A stretch of DNA of 64,000 bases from Mesostigma viride (Eukaryota; Streptophyta; Mesostigmatophyceae; Mesostigmatales; Mesostigmataceae): the NCBI GenBank assembly GCA_009746045.1, contig RPFO01000065.1:2534484-2598483 (forward strand), written 5' to 3'. Numbering within the stretch: the first letter of the stretch is position 1; each line of letters starts with the position of its first letter. The notes beneath the pieces are model-generated. The model worked only from the letters and a program-made list of their open reading frames with translations, searched no databases and was not told the DNA's origin. The position numbers and the translations under genes are program-made. Positions 18,601 through 29,340 of this stretch are shown here, piece by piece.

Positions 18601-20801
18601 GGAGGGGGCCGGGACTGCTGGCCGGTTGAGGGGCCGTTGAGCAACACAGGCGCGCGCGTGCTGAGCGCGCCCGTGAATGGAGTACACCCGCTGGCAGTGA
18701 GCTTCCGGGCACCGGTAACAGCTCATGGCCTGCAGATCCGCCGCGCCGAGATCGGGGTGCACAGCGCGAAGGTGCTGGCAGAGGAGGTTACGGTTGTGGA
18801 ACACACCAGCACACGGGGACCCCGTGGGAAGCAGCACGGCACACCGGTGAAGGCCGTCGGCGGGCGCTGAGTGGCGGGGAGCGGCGCCAGCAAAGGCAGG
18901 ACGTGGGGCCTGCGGCGTCTCCCCAGCCGGGCCGGCAGGCGCGCGCACCACGACCCGACCAGCGCCCGGCAGGCCCGCCGGGGCCACGGAGGAGGCAGTG
19001 CCCACCGGGGAGACCCCCAGCGGAGGGGGATCGAGAACGCCGGCGCCCCTCCCAGGGGGACTCGCCAGCGCGCCCGCGACCACCCCAGGCCCCGGCAACG
19101 AGGCCGGGGGCGGCGGCCGAGGGGTCGGGGAGGCAGCTGGCCCCGGGGCCCGGTGGGGACCCGGCAGGGGACCCAGCGAGACCGGGGGCGGGCCGAGAGG
19201 AAGCGCAGTCCCAGGGGGCGGCACAACAGCCCGGCACAACGGGCAGCGCGGCACGGAGTGGAGCAAGCTGCGCGCGATGCACGCTTGATGGAATGTGTGG
19301 CCGCACGCGGGCAGGCGACACAAGCCATCCCCCGGCCGGAAGGGCTCAAGGCAGATGGCACAGGAGCCCGACTCGGGGTCGTCCCCCTCCAGAAGGGACC
19401 GGACATGAGGGGGGGCGGGTCCCAGCCGGCCTCCCAGCAACCCGGGAGAGCAGCAATCTGGGCGCGCGAGAGGATGCCGACCGGTTGGTCAGCCGCGGGG
19501 TGCCATTCGTGCGGGATGCCTGCCAACTCCAGGATGTCGTGGAGGAAGGCAGAAACAGGCGTCCCCGCGGTTAGGGGCTGGGCGCGCCCGGCCGAGTCCA
19601 CCAAGATGGCCTGGCCGCCCTGAACCGCGATGGGGGCCCCGAACTCCACACGCAGCATGGCGGCCTGCGCCAGGCTGAGGGAGGTGATGAGAAAGCCCCC
19701 ACTGGCAACCGGGCCGGGAGGCGGGGCCTGGGCGTCCAAGAAGAGGCGAAGCTGCCGCGGGGACATGAGGCCCAGGTCGGCGCCGCCCGCGAGGTAGGCC
19801 GCCCGCACCGAGACCTGTGCGTCTCGAGCCACCGCCGTGACGAACTCGACCACCTCCTGACCCACCCGCTCGTCCAGGGAAAGCAGCTCTTCCTGCCGGG
19901 CGGCCGGGAGATGCCACGGCAGCCGGCAGCCGGCGTGATATCCTTCCAAGACATACCCCCAAAGAGTCGAGGCCGTCACCGGGGGGGCGGCGGAAAGAAA
20001 TGTCGCCCGCACCCGCGCAACTAGGGCCAGGAAGGCCGGGGGCCTAGGGAGCGAGGGGAAGGCGGCCTGGAACCCGACCGCGTCCAGCAACAAAGGGCAG
20101 TACGCCCAAGAAAAGGTGGCGCGGCCCACCACGCCGACAATGTGCGAGGGCGGCCACGAGGTGAACGCGTGGGCCCGGGGGCCGCCGTCCCACGCGGCAA
20201 GGACGGGGGTGGCGGCTGGGTGGCCAACCGCGGCCGGGGGAAGGGAGGCCAGAGCGTCGGGGAGCGAGGGGCCGGGGGCGGGCGCCGGGGTCGCCAGGCC
20301 CGCCGGGGGTCGGCCGGGCCCAGCCCAGGCGACAGCGCCGCGCCCCCGTCGGCGGGGCCAGGCGACGGGTGGGGCCCCGGGGCCGAGGGCGCCAGGGCCC
20401 GAGCAACGGCGGCCCCATCGGGCAGGCCACGGCCCGCCCCGAGGGCCTCGGCAGGGGGGCACACGGGGCAGGGGGCCGGAGCACCCAGCGGGGAGGGCAG
20501 CCCGGGGCCCGCGGGGGGGACAGCGCGGGCACGTCCAGGAGCCCGGCGGGACCCGGTAGAGCCGGGGAGTAAGACACTGCAAGTGCCACCCGGAATTGCA
20601 AGCATCACAAACTAACATGTGGTGCCCGCGGTGCCCGCTCCGGCAGACCTCGCAGACCAAGGAGGGGGAGACCGGGGCGCCCGAGCCCCCCGCAGCCGGG
20701 TCGCCCACCTCCGCAAGAAGGGCCGCAAGCCGAGAGGACCGCCGAGGCGCCAACCGGGGAGCGGGGGAGCCGTTGGGCGAAGGGGGTCGTGGGTCGTCCA
20801 T
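15642..20801 (-). pseudogene. Family A polyprotein (PHD, RING-H2, zinc fingers, RT, endonuclease), frameshifted
   Basis: It would start at ATG 20801 and end at 15642, about 1,720 residues. In order: PHD finger CEVC...CDACNSGWHLQC...CPRC (residues about 50-95); a conserved ~300-residue region; RING-H2 CAICLEPF...CGHTFHQACI...CPLC (about 460); two zinc fingers, CAVLLPTGSPC...H and CYRCPEAHC...H (about 650-720); reverse transcriptase with SSTGPSGWRYEHL, DCHNAFN, GTQQGDPLGP and YLDDIYLLG; a Cys-Cys-His-Cys knuckle; and endonuclease RPDIVVLDFEGGGRHLLIDVSV. This is the R2-like group, which nicks target DNA and copies its RNA there. Three breaks split it into four frames, at poly-C/G runs near 19419-19425, about 18600 and 17799-17806 (eight C; intact copy A2 has nine). 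Confidence 0.82.
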
Positions 20802-20829
20802 GAACAATCAGGGCAGGCGTGGCAGCCAC

Positions 20830-20912
20830 CGAGGGGGGGGCGGGGGGTGTGGGGGGCGGAGCCCCCCACGCGGGGGGTTTGGGGGGCGGCAGCCCCCCAA
20901 CGCGCTGCGGTC
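20830..20912 (-). promoter_or_regulatory. G/C-rich stem-loops before the A1 ORF
   Basis: Two perfect hairpins, GGGGGGCTCCGCCCCCC and GGGGGGCTGCCGCCCCCC (sense), lie just upstream of the start. Matching hairpins precede the ORFs of A3 (43926-44000) and, in diverged form, B1 (40045-40110). Retention across two families suggests a structured 5' UTR function such as a ribozyme or internal ribosome entry. No such function is shown. Confidence 0.5.
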
Positions 20913-20920
20913 GCGGTACC

Positions 20921-21346
20921 GCCTGCCGTCCGGCACTTTGAAGCCCGCCGGTGCTATAATTCCTATCGTCCACGCATGTTTTCCCCTGCCTCAAACCGCA
21001 CGTTGCATTTAAATCTGGAGCCCAAAATTCACTGAAAACGTGTGCCAGCCGGTAGCAAACTGGGCCAAGCTGCCACGGAATGGTGGTACCGCCTGCCGTC
21101 CGGCACTTTGAAGCCCGCCGGTGCTATAATTCCTATCGTCCACGCATGTTTTCCCCTGCCTCAAACCGCACGTTGCATTTAAATCTGGAGCCCAAAATTC
21201 ACTGAAAACGTGTGCCAGCCGGTAGCAAACTGGGCCAAGCTGCCACGGAATGGTGGTACCGCCTGCCGTCCGGCACTTTGAAGCCCGCCGGTGCTATAAT
21301 TCCTATCGTCCACGCATGTTTTCCCCTGCCTCAAACCGCACGTTGA
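20921..21346 (-). repeat. 170-bp 5' monomers of element A1 (two full plus partial)
   Basis: Head-to-tail units of exactly 170 bp at the 5' end, same sequence as the array of A3. They carry a TATAATTCC motif on the plus strand and TTTAAATGCAACGTGCGG at the unit edge. They probably act as stackable promoters, as in mouse L1. Confidence 0.75.
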
Positions 21347-21367
21347 CTCAATGAATATATATACCAG

Positions 21368-21825
21368 TAGTGTAGATTAGTCAGGCTTAGGCTAGCATGT
21401 GGCCCACGCGCATGTGCGCCCATAATGGCCCCCATGGATGATGCCTTCAGAAATTAGCCAATTAATCCATGCCTATAATGGGACCCCCATGGATGTTGCA
21501 TTAATTAAGAACTTAGCCATGCTATGCCTAGGCAGATAGACGCTCTCTGTTGAGAAGCCATGCCCTATCTATAGCTCTTGTATAGCCATGATGATCTTCC
21601 ACCCCATGCCGGGCCCCCCTTAGCCATGGGTTGAGCTCCGAGACAGCATGGTGGTGCAGGTGCCCTTTGTGCACCTAGAGCAAGTGTTGTTTACATTCCA
21701 CCCTTGCAGGAAGTAGCCCAGAATGTACATAGCCATATGCCCCTTCTCTGGGATCATGTGCTACATATACCGTCCCAAAGAAGTTATGTTACTAATTAAT
21801 TAATCAATTAATTAATTAATTAATT
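21368..21825 (+). mobile_element. Family D copy D1, right portion (3' UTR)
   Basis: After the displaced B2 duplication the D 3' UTR continues (TAGTGTAGATTAGTCAGGCTT). It shares with the other copies the phrases GAGAAGCCATGCCCTAT, GATCTTCCACCCCATG and GTGCACCTAGAGCA, and ends in an AATT-type tetranucleotide tail at about 21792 to 21826. No coding capacity is seen. Confidence 0.65.
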
Positions 21826-22510
21826 ACCTCCAGCTCCGGCAGACCAAGGCGGGGAAGCCGGTGTACTGGAACGGGGCGCGGCCATCTATGTCGGCCACAA
21901 GCCCTGTCGGCATGCGACCCCCGAGACAACCGCGGCCCCAGCGACCCCAGACGCCCCATGCAGCTTAGGGGAATACAGCAGTAGTATAGTGTAGAATAGT
22001 TAGACCGTGGCCTTGTACATGCATGCACACCTATTACTACAGGCACTATACTAGCTGACTCATGAACATAATTACTTAGTCATGTACATGTCAAAGAGAC
22101 AACCAGCGCAGGCCAGAAATCGGGAGAATCCGGACCATGGTAGCTCGAGCTTAGTCATGTACATGTGCATATGTGCCCATGATGTGCCACACACCAGATA
22201 TGCAATCGATGCCTAGCTTTATTTATTTAGTTATGCTGTGCCCACGCTGAGAGCTACTCTCTGCTGAGAAGCCATGCCCTATTATAGCTTCTGTATAGCC
22301 AATGATGCTGATCTTCCACCCCATGACGGGCCCCCGGCCCTTAGTTGGGCTGGGCTCTGATAGATCACGGTGCATGGTGCAGGTGCCTTTGGTGCACCTA
22401 GAGCAGGTGTAGTTGCCTTGCAGGAAGTAGCCCAGACTGTATTAAAGGCCATAGGCCCCTTCTCAGGGCTATTATGTGCCACATGTACTCCCAACGGAGT
22501 CATGTTCCTA
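21826..22510 (+). mobile_element. Family D copy D5, 5'-truncated
   Basis: It starts inside the last coding part (LQLRQTKAGKPVYW read from about 21828 in a broken frame) and continues through the D 3' UTR to ACGGAGTCATGTTCCTAATGAATGA. It joins directly to the tetranucleotide tail of D1. The tail has expanded into the array that follows. Confidence 0.65.
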
Positions 22511-23307
22511 ATGAATGAATGAATGAATGATCGAATGAATGAATGAATGAATGAATGAATGAATGAATGAATGAATGAATGAATGAATGAATGAATGAAT
22601 GAATGAATGAATGAATGAATGAATGAATGAATGAATGAATGAATGAATGAATGAATGAATGAATGAATGAATGAATGAATGAATGAATGAATGAATGAAT
22701 GAATGAATGAATGAATGAATGAATGAATGAATGAATGAATGAATGAATGAATGAATGAATGAATGAATGAATGAATGAATGAATGAATGAATGAATGAAT
22801 GAATGAATGAATGAATGAATGAATGAATGAATGAATGAATGAATGAATGAATGAATGAATGAATGAATGAATGAATGAATGAATGAATGAATGAATGAAT
22901 GAATGAATGAATGAATGAATGAATGAATGAATGAATGAATGAATGAATGAATGAATGAATGAATGAATGAATGAATGAATGAATGAATGAAGAATGAATG
23001 AATGAATGAATGAATGAATGAATGAATGAATGAATGAATGAATGAATGAATGAATGAATGAATGAATGAATGAATGAATGAATGAATGAATGAATGAATG
23101 AATGAATGAATGAATGAATGAATGAATGAATGAATGAATGAATGAATGAATGAATGAATGAATGAATGAATGAATGAATGAATGAATGAATGAATGAATG
23201 AATGAATGAATGAATGAATGAATGAATGAATGAATGAATGAATGAATGAATGAATGAATGAATGAATGAATGAATGAATGAATGAATGAATGAATGAATG
23301 AATGAAT
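22511..23307. repeat. (GAAT)n microsatellite, about 800 bp
   Basis: Almost pure GAAT for about 199 units. Only a TGATCGAATG variant near 22530 and a one-base phase slip at about 22990 break it. It begins exactly at the end of D5, so it is the retroposon's 3' tail grown by slippage. It carries stop codons in at least one frame, so long shadows are meaningless. Confidence 0.9.
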
Positions 23308-23389
23308 TGCGCCTACATTATGTACATCAAAATTTGATTTTGCATGCGCCAGTGTGGCACAGGTATTGCTGATGTATGCATAAATAAAT

Positions 23390-25773
23390 TATTTACACGC
23401 ATTCCCGTTGGGGATCGAGCCGCGAGGATCAATTAACCAACGTTCGGATTATACGGAAAACGCCCGCAGTTCTAACGGCTCTACTACTAATTAACGGGTG
23501 CGCGTGTGGGCCGGGCCGGCCGGGCGCGGGGCCTTGCATATGCACCAGACAATACAATATTATTGCGCCCGTGGCCGCGGCGGGTGATTGCCGATGCAAA
23601 CGTATTTCCGGGCTAGAACGGAGGAGGAGGCTTGTTATAAGCTCCACAACCTGCTGCCATGCATTAATTCGAATATATAAGCTCCACAACCTGCTCCCGC
23701 ATTTCAGCCACGAGGGCTCCACGAGGTAGCCATGGCTGACGGCGGAGCTCATAACTTTCACGTTTGAGCACCGAATACGGCTGTGAATATCACAATCGCT
23801 TCATCTTTCTAAGACGCACATGCTGATATAATTTCCCGAAGCTACGAAGTCATGCACGCAATATATGGCGAGCAAACGCTCCTCCGCGCAACGCAGCCTG
23901 GCGGCTGCGCTCGGCCCTGAAAATACGTCTGCAGCTCCGGCTGCAGCTTCGCCCTCCGGCCCAGAAGGCAGCGGCGCCACTAGCCAAGCCCTAGTGGTCA
24001 CTCAGCCCCCCGGGCTCACCTCGATCGCCCTCAGCGTCGCCTGACTGACGGAGCCCAAGCGCAGTCGCCCTGCCGAGCCGACCTGGGAAGAGTTCGACTT
24101 TGACGCCAGCCAGCCCGGCTTTTTTGACAAGCGCACCCATGACAAGATCCTGAGCTACGTGTTCAGACTGGGGATCAACCACCTCGCTTATTGAACTGTG
24201 CAACCAGCTCTTCCACACCAGGGTCGCCGCCTCGTCCATGCTTTCTTTCAGAGGCGCCCATTCGACTCGTACATCTTCACCGCCCCGGCCGCCCCCGACT
24301 GCATGCAGACATTCGCCCTCTTCTCCCTCCTTGCATGGATCGACGCTCCATCGAGGAGCTCTGGCCCCAGTCCAGCCCATCACCACCGCCTTGACCGAAG
24401 CCTCCATCCGCTCACGGCCCTCGACGCTCACGGCCCTCGAGCAGCACGTGGCCCCTCTTGCCGCAGATGTGGCGGCCATGGGCAGCACGCTGACTGCCGA
24501 GCTCCCCCTCCTCTCCGACCATCTCCACCGCCACCGCCACCCTCCTGGCCTCCTCCACCGCCACCACCCCCACCTCCGCCGTCATCACCGCCCAGCTCCG
24601 CGATCGACATGCATCGACCATGCAGCGCCTCAAGGACAACGCCATCACCATTGAGGTCCTGCAAAACACCGCAGGCCTCACCGCCCAGGCGGTGAAGGAC
24701 ATTGCCGCGGCAAGCCAGCCCCCGCTGGCCTGGCTGGCGATGCTTTCCCCCCCAGACCTGGGCGGACATGCCGAAAGCAACACACCATGCAGGCTCCACC
24801 AATGATGCACCTCCGCCGTCGGCAGCCCAGCTCCAGCGGCAGACGCTTGACCTCCGCGAGGAGGCCGAGCTCGCCAAGCGCAGCCTCAACGTCATCGTCA
24901 AGAACTTCGACCTGGTGGAAGCCGCGAGAATTCCGAGAAGCTTGCGTGTGCGTTTGAGAGAGAAATCCTTCGGGTAGCATGGCCGGCCTTACTGGTGAGA
25001 TCGAGCTGGTCGCCCACCCGCCTTCCCCGCGCGCGGGGTAAGGCAGGGGCGCCCCCGCTCCCCCTCACCTTTAAGAACCCGGCGGACAAGATTTCTTTTC
25101 TCAGACGCCGCATTGAAGCGGCTCCAGAAGACTCACTTCACCTAGACGACGACTTGACCCTGGCGCAGCACTGACAACGGCGACGGGAGCTATGGCCGCG
25201 ACCTACCTCCAGCTCCGGCAGACCAAGGCGGGGCAGCCGGTGTACTGGAAGGGGGCGGCCATCTACGTCGGCCACAAGCCATGGCGCACGCGACCCCCGC
25301 GCCCCCAGCGTCGACTCCACGGACGCCCCAGCTTAGGGTGAATACAGCAGTAGTAGCACTGTAGAGTAGATAGACCGTGGCCTTGAACATTGTCCGGCAT
25401 GTACGCCTCCAACAGGCACTATACCAGCTGATTAAAGAGCATTATTTAGTAGCCATGTACATGTGTGCCCATGATGTGCCACACACCAGATGCTGCCTAG
25501 CTTTGTTTATATATTAGTTATGCTGTGACTACGCAGAGAGCTACTCAGACTCTGCTGAGAGGCCATGCCTTAGCTTTGTATCTATAGCCATGTTGATCTT
25601 CGATCCCCCCCCATGACAGGCTCCCCTTAGTTGGGTTGAGCTTGAGACTCTGGAGTCTGGGGGTGCAGGTGCCGGCCTTGGCGCACCTCGAGCAAGTGTC
25701 GTTTACATTCCCACCCGGCCTTGCAGGAAGTAGCTTAGAATGTATTAAAAGCCATATGCCCCTTCTCTGGGAT
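23390..25773 (+). mobile_element. Family D copy D2 (most complete, interrupted by a DNA transposon)
   Basis: The 5' UTR opens with ATTCCCGTTGGGGATCGAG, the ORF remnant lies at 23865 to about 25340, and the 3' UTR has the family phrases up to TTCTCTGGGAT at 25773. A hAT-like insertion separates it from its last 50 bp (29305 to 29355: ATGTGCTACATTTACTCCCAACGGAG and a TAATTAATTAA tail). There is no reverse transcriptase anywhere between 5' and 3' UTR, so the family is ORF1-only. Confidence 0.65.
23865..25340 (+). pseudogene. L1-ORF1-like RNA-binding protein remnant (copy D2)
   Basis: ATG 23865 begins a Ser/Ala/Pro-rich leader (ASKRSSAQRSLAAALGPEN) that hits a stop at about 24040. Later pieces in shifting frames are EEFDFDASQPGFFDKRTHDKILSYVF, a hydrophobic MQTFALFSLLAWIDAPS, and a heptad-rich zone (VAPLAADVAAMGSTLTAEL, MQRLKDNAITIEVLQNTAGL, QTLDLREEAELAKRSLN). 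Then come VIVKNFDL, PRARG, LDDDLTLAQ and TYLQLRQTKAGQPVYWKGAAIYVGHKP. Coiled coil followed by an RRM-like and Pro-Arg-Ala-Arg-Gly plus DDL(T/S) C-terminal domain is the plan of L1 ORF1 (Transposase_22). At least five breaks exist. Confidence 0.5.
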
Positions 25774-26237
25774 CAGTGAACAGCCATACGGCGTATAATA
25801 CGCCGTATGGCGCGTATTATACGCCATACGCAAGATTTCCGTATGAAAATGGGAAAAAAAATACGCACTGCGTATTTTTTGCGTATTTTTTGCGTATTGC
25901 GTATTTTTTGCGTATTTTTTTGCGTATGAACCGCGTTCGAAGTAGCTTCTGGCATCATTTTGGACGGCACGTGGAGCCGGAACTAGAGTGTATATCTAGG
26001 CGACCTGGAACTCCGCGACATGCAGGTGCCAAGCTGGCCGTGCATGTACGACTGTACGTGCATTGCTGCAGATTGCTGCGTGTCGGACTAGGGTCTAGGA
26101 GACGAAGGGCGAGGAAATTAGGTGACGAAGTATTATTATTCCCCACACTATTATTCCCCACACTACGTGAAGAAGTTGCACGCCAACCCCTATTCTTTAA
26201 TGATATATACCTCAACCCCCTTAATCGCCCCTTCGGA

Positions 26238-26886
26238 CTCGTCACCAAAACACCAAAAAATCAATAAAAATTCAAAACTCACATTAAACCTATGCGAACA
26301 ATGCCCAAATGGGTTTGGGGACCCAAAGTAGCATTTATGACGATTTGTCGTGCACTTACTTGGGGTATTACCCCCGGCATTTGGCTAAAAATAGCACAAG
26401 ACGCTAAACCGTTTTTGCCACGCCACGGTCAATAGGAGCATCTGATTGACCTGCCCATACATTCCAAACAAGTTCCCCCTCTCCTCGACCGTTTGAGTTA
26501 CTAACATGGTTCAGCGGGTCAGGTTTGTGAAAGTTATTAATTTTCCCGCGAAAAAAGACCGTATTTTGGCGGGAAAATTAATAACTCTCACAAACCTGAC
26601 CCGCCGACCCATATGTTAGTAGCTCAAACGGTCGAGGAGAGGGGGAACTCGTTTGGAATGTATGGGCAGGTCAAACAGATGCTCCTATTGACCGTTGGGC
26701 GGCAAGAACGGTTTAGCGTCTTGTGCTATTTTTAGCCACATGCCAGGGGTAGTACCCCTAGTAAGTGCACGACAAATCGTCATAAATGCTACTTTGTGTC
26801 CCCAATCACTTTTGGGCACTGTTTGCATAGGTTTAATGCGAGTTTTGAATTTTTATTGATTTTTTGGTGTTTTGGTGACGAGTCCC
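26238..26886. repeat. 650-bp foldback (inverted repeat with 19-bp loop)
   Basis: Arms of about 312 bp, 26238-26549 and 26569-26886, are near-perfect inverse copies (for example GACTCGTCACCAAAACACC against its complement at 26865-26886). They meet at CCCGC...GCGGG around a 19-bp loop. A few mismatches and small indels are present. Transcription through it would give long double-stranded RNA. It could be a separate foldback element or an inversion made during LINE insertion. Confidence 0.8.
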
Positions 26887-27022
26887 CTTAAGTGGCCCTA
26901 ACCCCTATGAAGGCTTCATAACATCCCCCCACCCTGTAACCACTATTCTCCACCTGTATATTCTCCACGGTGACTGCTACCGCCTCTTAACATATAACGA
27001 ACTGGCTGCCTGGGTCCCCAAT

Positions 27023-28236
27023 ATGCCTACTTATGCTGCCTGGGTCGCGCTAGTACAAGCCATACCCCCACGCTGGCACACACTCATGACTTCTCCCCGT
27101 GCCCCCTATAAAGCTGGTGAATGGTGCTGCTTTTGTCCATACAGCACGACCGCAACATGCTCGGGGAAGGTGATCGCAGAACTCCCCCTTGGAACCCTGC
27201 ACGTTCAACTACTGGCGCCGCTGAGCGGCCACAATGGCTGTCTGGCTCAACTTACACCTGCAGTGGTGTTCCTCCCCACCCAGCTATGCCACCGGATTCG
27301 GGTTGTACCTTGGTCCCTTGAACAATCATGTCATGTATACCAACCCAACCCCAACCTTCCAGACGCTGCTATTATTTGGCTACATGTGGGATCAACTCGC
27401 CTGGACATGTTGTCATTGGATCCAGTGGAATTTGGCTGGGTGCTAAATCAGGGTGACAGCAGAATTGTAAAAGGCCTTTACGAGTACACGGCAGAGTGGG
27501 GCTACACATTGCTCCTGCATAAAAACCATCAGTTCCACCCCGGACGGACACGCTGCATGGGGCGCTACTGAGTGGCCTGGCCAGACCTGGGTCCGCAACA
27601 TCACCCTTGCCGCTGACCACCCGCTGATTGATCGCCGCGCGACCGACGTACAACACCTCTTGATGCACCGGTCCATCGGGGTCGGGGAGATCCTCCACCG
27701 GCGATTTCACCACCCTGCTACATGTTTATGTACCAACCCCACTGAAACTGTGGAACACCGATTTTTATGGTGTAACCTCCAGGGAGTTTGGACCTGGTTG
27801 ATTGGTTTATGGGCAGCCTGGACATCTGAGCCTATCATACCGGTGTCTACCCGCTCAATTATCTTTGGCATCGATCACTGGCACCCCTGGCCTTGAGCTC
27901 ACCTTTTCACAACAAGCGTGGATATGGCTCTGCACATGCATGTTATATACAATCTGGACGGTGCGAAACGATGTGGTGTTCAATAGGCGCACAGTTTTCG
28001 ACAAAGCTGGGGTTCTCTCACGCTTCATTTACCTATGGAACTCCGGCATGCGACGCTACTGGATGGTTGCAAATGAACAAAACAAAATCTGGGACCCTGG
28101 CGCGGACCAGGATAAGCCCAGCCCACTTGAGATCTTTCATGACCTCATGGGCAAAAACAGGATCTTTACCCACATGCCCAATGACAACCCATTAGAAGTC
28201 CAGTGGCTTCCGTGGTCTAGTAAGGCTCCGTTTTAG
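27023..28236 (+). pseudogene. LINE reverse transcriptase C-terminal region (zinc-binding domain), decayed
   Basis: Three frames in succession (27023-27571, 27660-27896, 27893-28236) read as one C-terminal polypeptide. The middle piece holds RRFHHPATCLCTNPTETVEHRFLWC, the Cys-X-Cys...His...Cys 'zf-RVT' knuckle found after the reverse transcriptase in plant L1-type LINEs. The last has the usual WTVRNDVVFNRR near its C-terminus and stops at TAG 28234-28236. The polymerase active site is absent (5' truncation). It may be a relic of the autonomous partner that mobilised family D, but nothing in the sequence links them. Confidence 0.5.
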
Positions 28237-28439
28237 CCACTGACATCTTGATACCCTAGGCTTAGCAGGGATTAACTACTGGCTATATTTGGAATAAACG
28301 TACACCTATTTACCTGGAAAAAATTAGGTGACGAAGTTATGTTGTCTGCCAACAAGGGCGCGCATCTGGCACCTAACATTTAATCGTAGCACAATTGACA
28401 TCCAGGCACCATGGCTAGCGACGGTGATGGTGTGGGTCT

Positions 28440-28667
28440 ATGGAACACGATGATGACTGGGCCGACGAGATGCAGGCCGTATTCGAGACTGTCTGGACAC
28501 ACATCGTGAAAGAACAGACTCTCAACAAGAAAGGGCAGCCGACAGGTAACTACAAGCTAAGTGACGTGCACACTTTTGGATGCAAAATTCTCGGGTTCTA
28601 CCACCCGAGCAAGGCTATAGCACCCGCCATATCATGGGCGCTACGTACGCGAAGGAGGCAAGAGTAA
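28440..28667 (+). pseudogene. Hypothetical ORF inside the hAT-like element
   Basis: A 75-residue frame beginning MEHDDDWADEMQAVFETV and containing GQPTGNYKLSDVHTFGCKILGFYHPSK. It is the only sensible coding stretch in the original hAT interior and could be a transposase N-terminal remnant or a captured host exon. I see no BED-finger or RNase-H-like motif. An in-frame-incompatible ATG lies at 28411. Confidence 0.25.
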
Positions 28668-29340
28668 GCGAGTGCAAGAGGCCGCCGGAGGCATTACGTC
28701 GCAGGCTGCGGGGTATTTGGTGTGACTCGCGACATCTGCACATAAATGCCTTATTTAGCTGCATGCAGGCTGCTGCTAGCCAGCCACCGTACCATATGTG
28801 TTAATGGTTTAGGGAAGCTGGGTCGGGTTGCTGGCATGCATGGTATCCTGCACGCTAGCCACATTGTTGGCATGCAGCCCGTATGGATTCTTGCTTCATG
28901 TAGATCAATATTGCATGGTGGCCTACCACGATCGAGTAGGCAAGATGTCTGTTTCTGGCACAATGTCTTATTACTTTTGGCAAGTTGGCCGACTGACCGT
29001 GTGCTATTTACAGACATTATAAATAACAACAGATGTACAATGCTTGTATTTGTAGGCATGCAGCGAGGGCAACGGCAATATAATGTGATGATGTGTTAAA
29101 TAAAGGCAAGTGGTGTTGCAAGAACACAAAAAAAACATGCCTGATTGGTCAGAATGTTGAAGAACCCCCTGAACCATGCAAAAAACAGCATTTTCAAGAG
29201 TCCCCGTATGACTTGCGTATTATACCCCGTATGGGCGTATTATACACCATACCCATGGGCCCCGTACGATTGCGTATTGCGTATGGCTGTACACTGTCTG
29301 GGATATGTGCTACATTTACTCCCAACGGAGTTATGTTCCT

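Larger units (their letters stand above)
15509..21346 (-). mobile_element. Family A retrotransposon, full-length copy A1
   Basis: A complete element with sense strand leftward. Its 3' end at 15509 follows the tail GTAAGTAATTATATTTTTA, and its 5' end at 21346 is in a 170-bp monomer. Flanking duplications are CTCAATGAATATATAT at 15493-15508 and 21347-21362 (16 bp). It sits inside the tail of B2, itself inside D1. GC is about 68 to 70 percent in the ORF. No poly(A) is present; the 3' end is AT-rich and resembles the target. Confidence 0.85.
26132..28320 (+). mobile_element. LINE-type insertion nested in the hAT element
   Basis: Flanked by AAATTAGGTGACGAAGT (17 bp) at 26115-26131 and 28321-28337. 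The right end follows a short A-run, as for target-primed insertion. It holds the 3' part of a reverse-transcriptase gene (27023-28236) and, at its 5' side, a large foldback. The element is 5'-truncated or rearranged. Confidence 0.65.
25774..29296. mobile_element. hAT-like DNA transposon, 3.5 kb, non-autonomous
   Basis: Termini are CAGTGAACAGCCATACG at the left and the reverse complement of CAGTGTACAGCCATACG at the right. An 8-bp duplication TCTGGGAT flanks it (25766-25773 and 29297-29304), as expected for hAT. Both ends carry subterminal repeats of CGTAT/ATACG (GCGTATTTTTT runs at 25870 to 25930; GCGTATTATAC near 29215 to 29260), likely transposase-binding sites. About 2.2 kb of the interior is a later LINE insertion, so the original was about 1.3 kb. 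No transposase domain is recognisable. Confidence 0.75.

Noticed and set aside
22511-23307. Possible CRISPR or satellite array.
   Set aside because: A pure four-base repeat without spacers; explained as an expanded retroposon tail.
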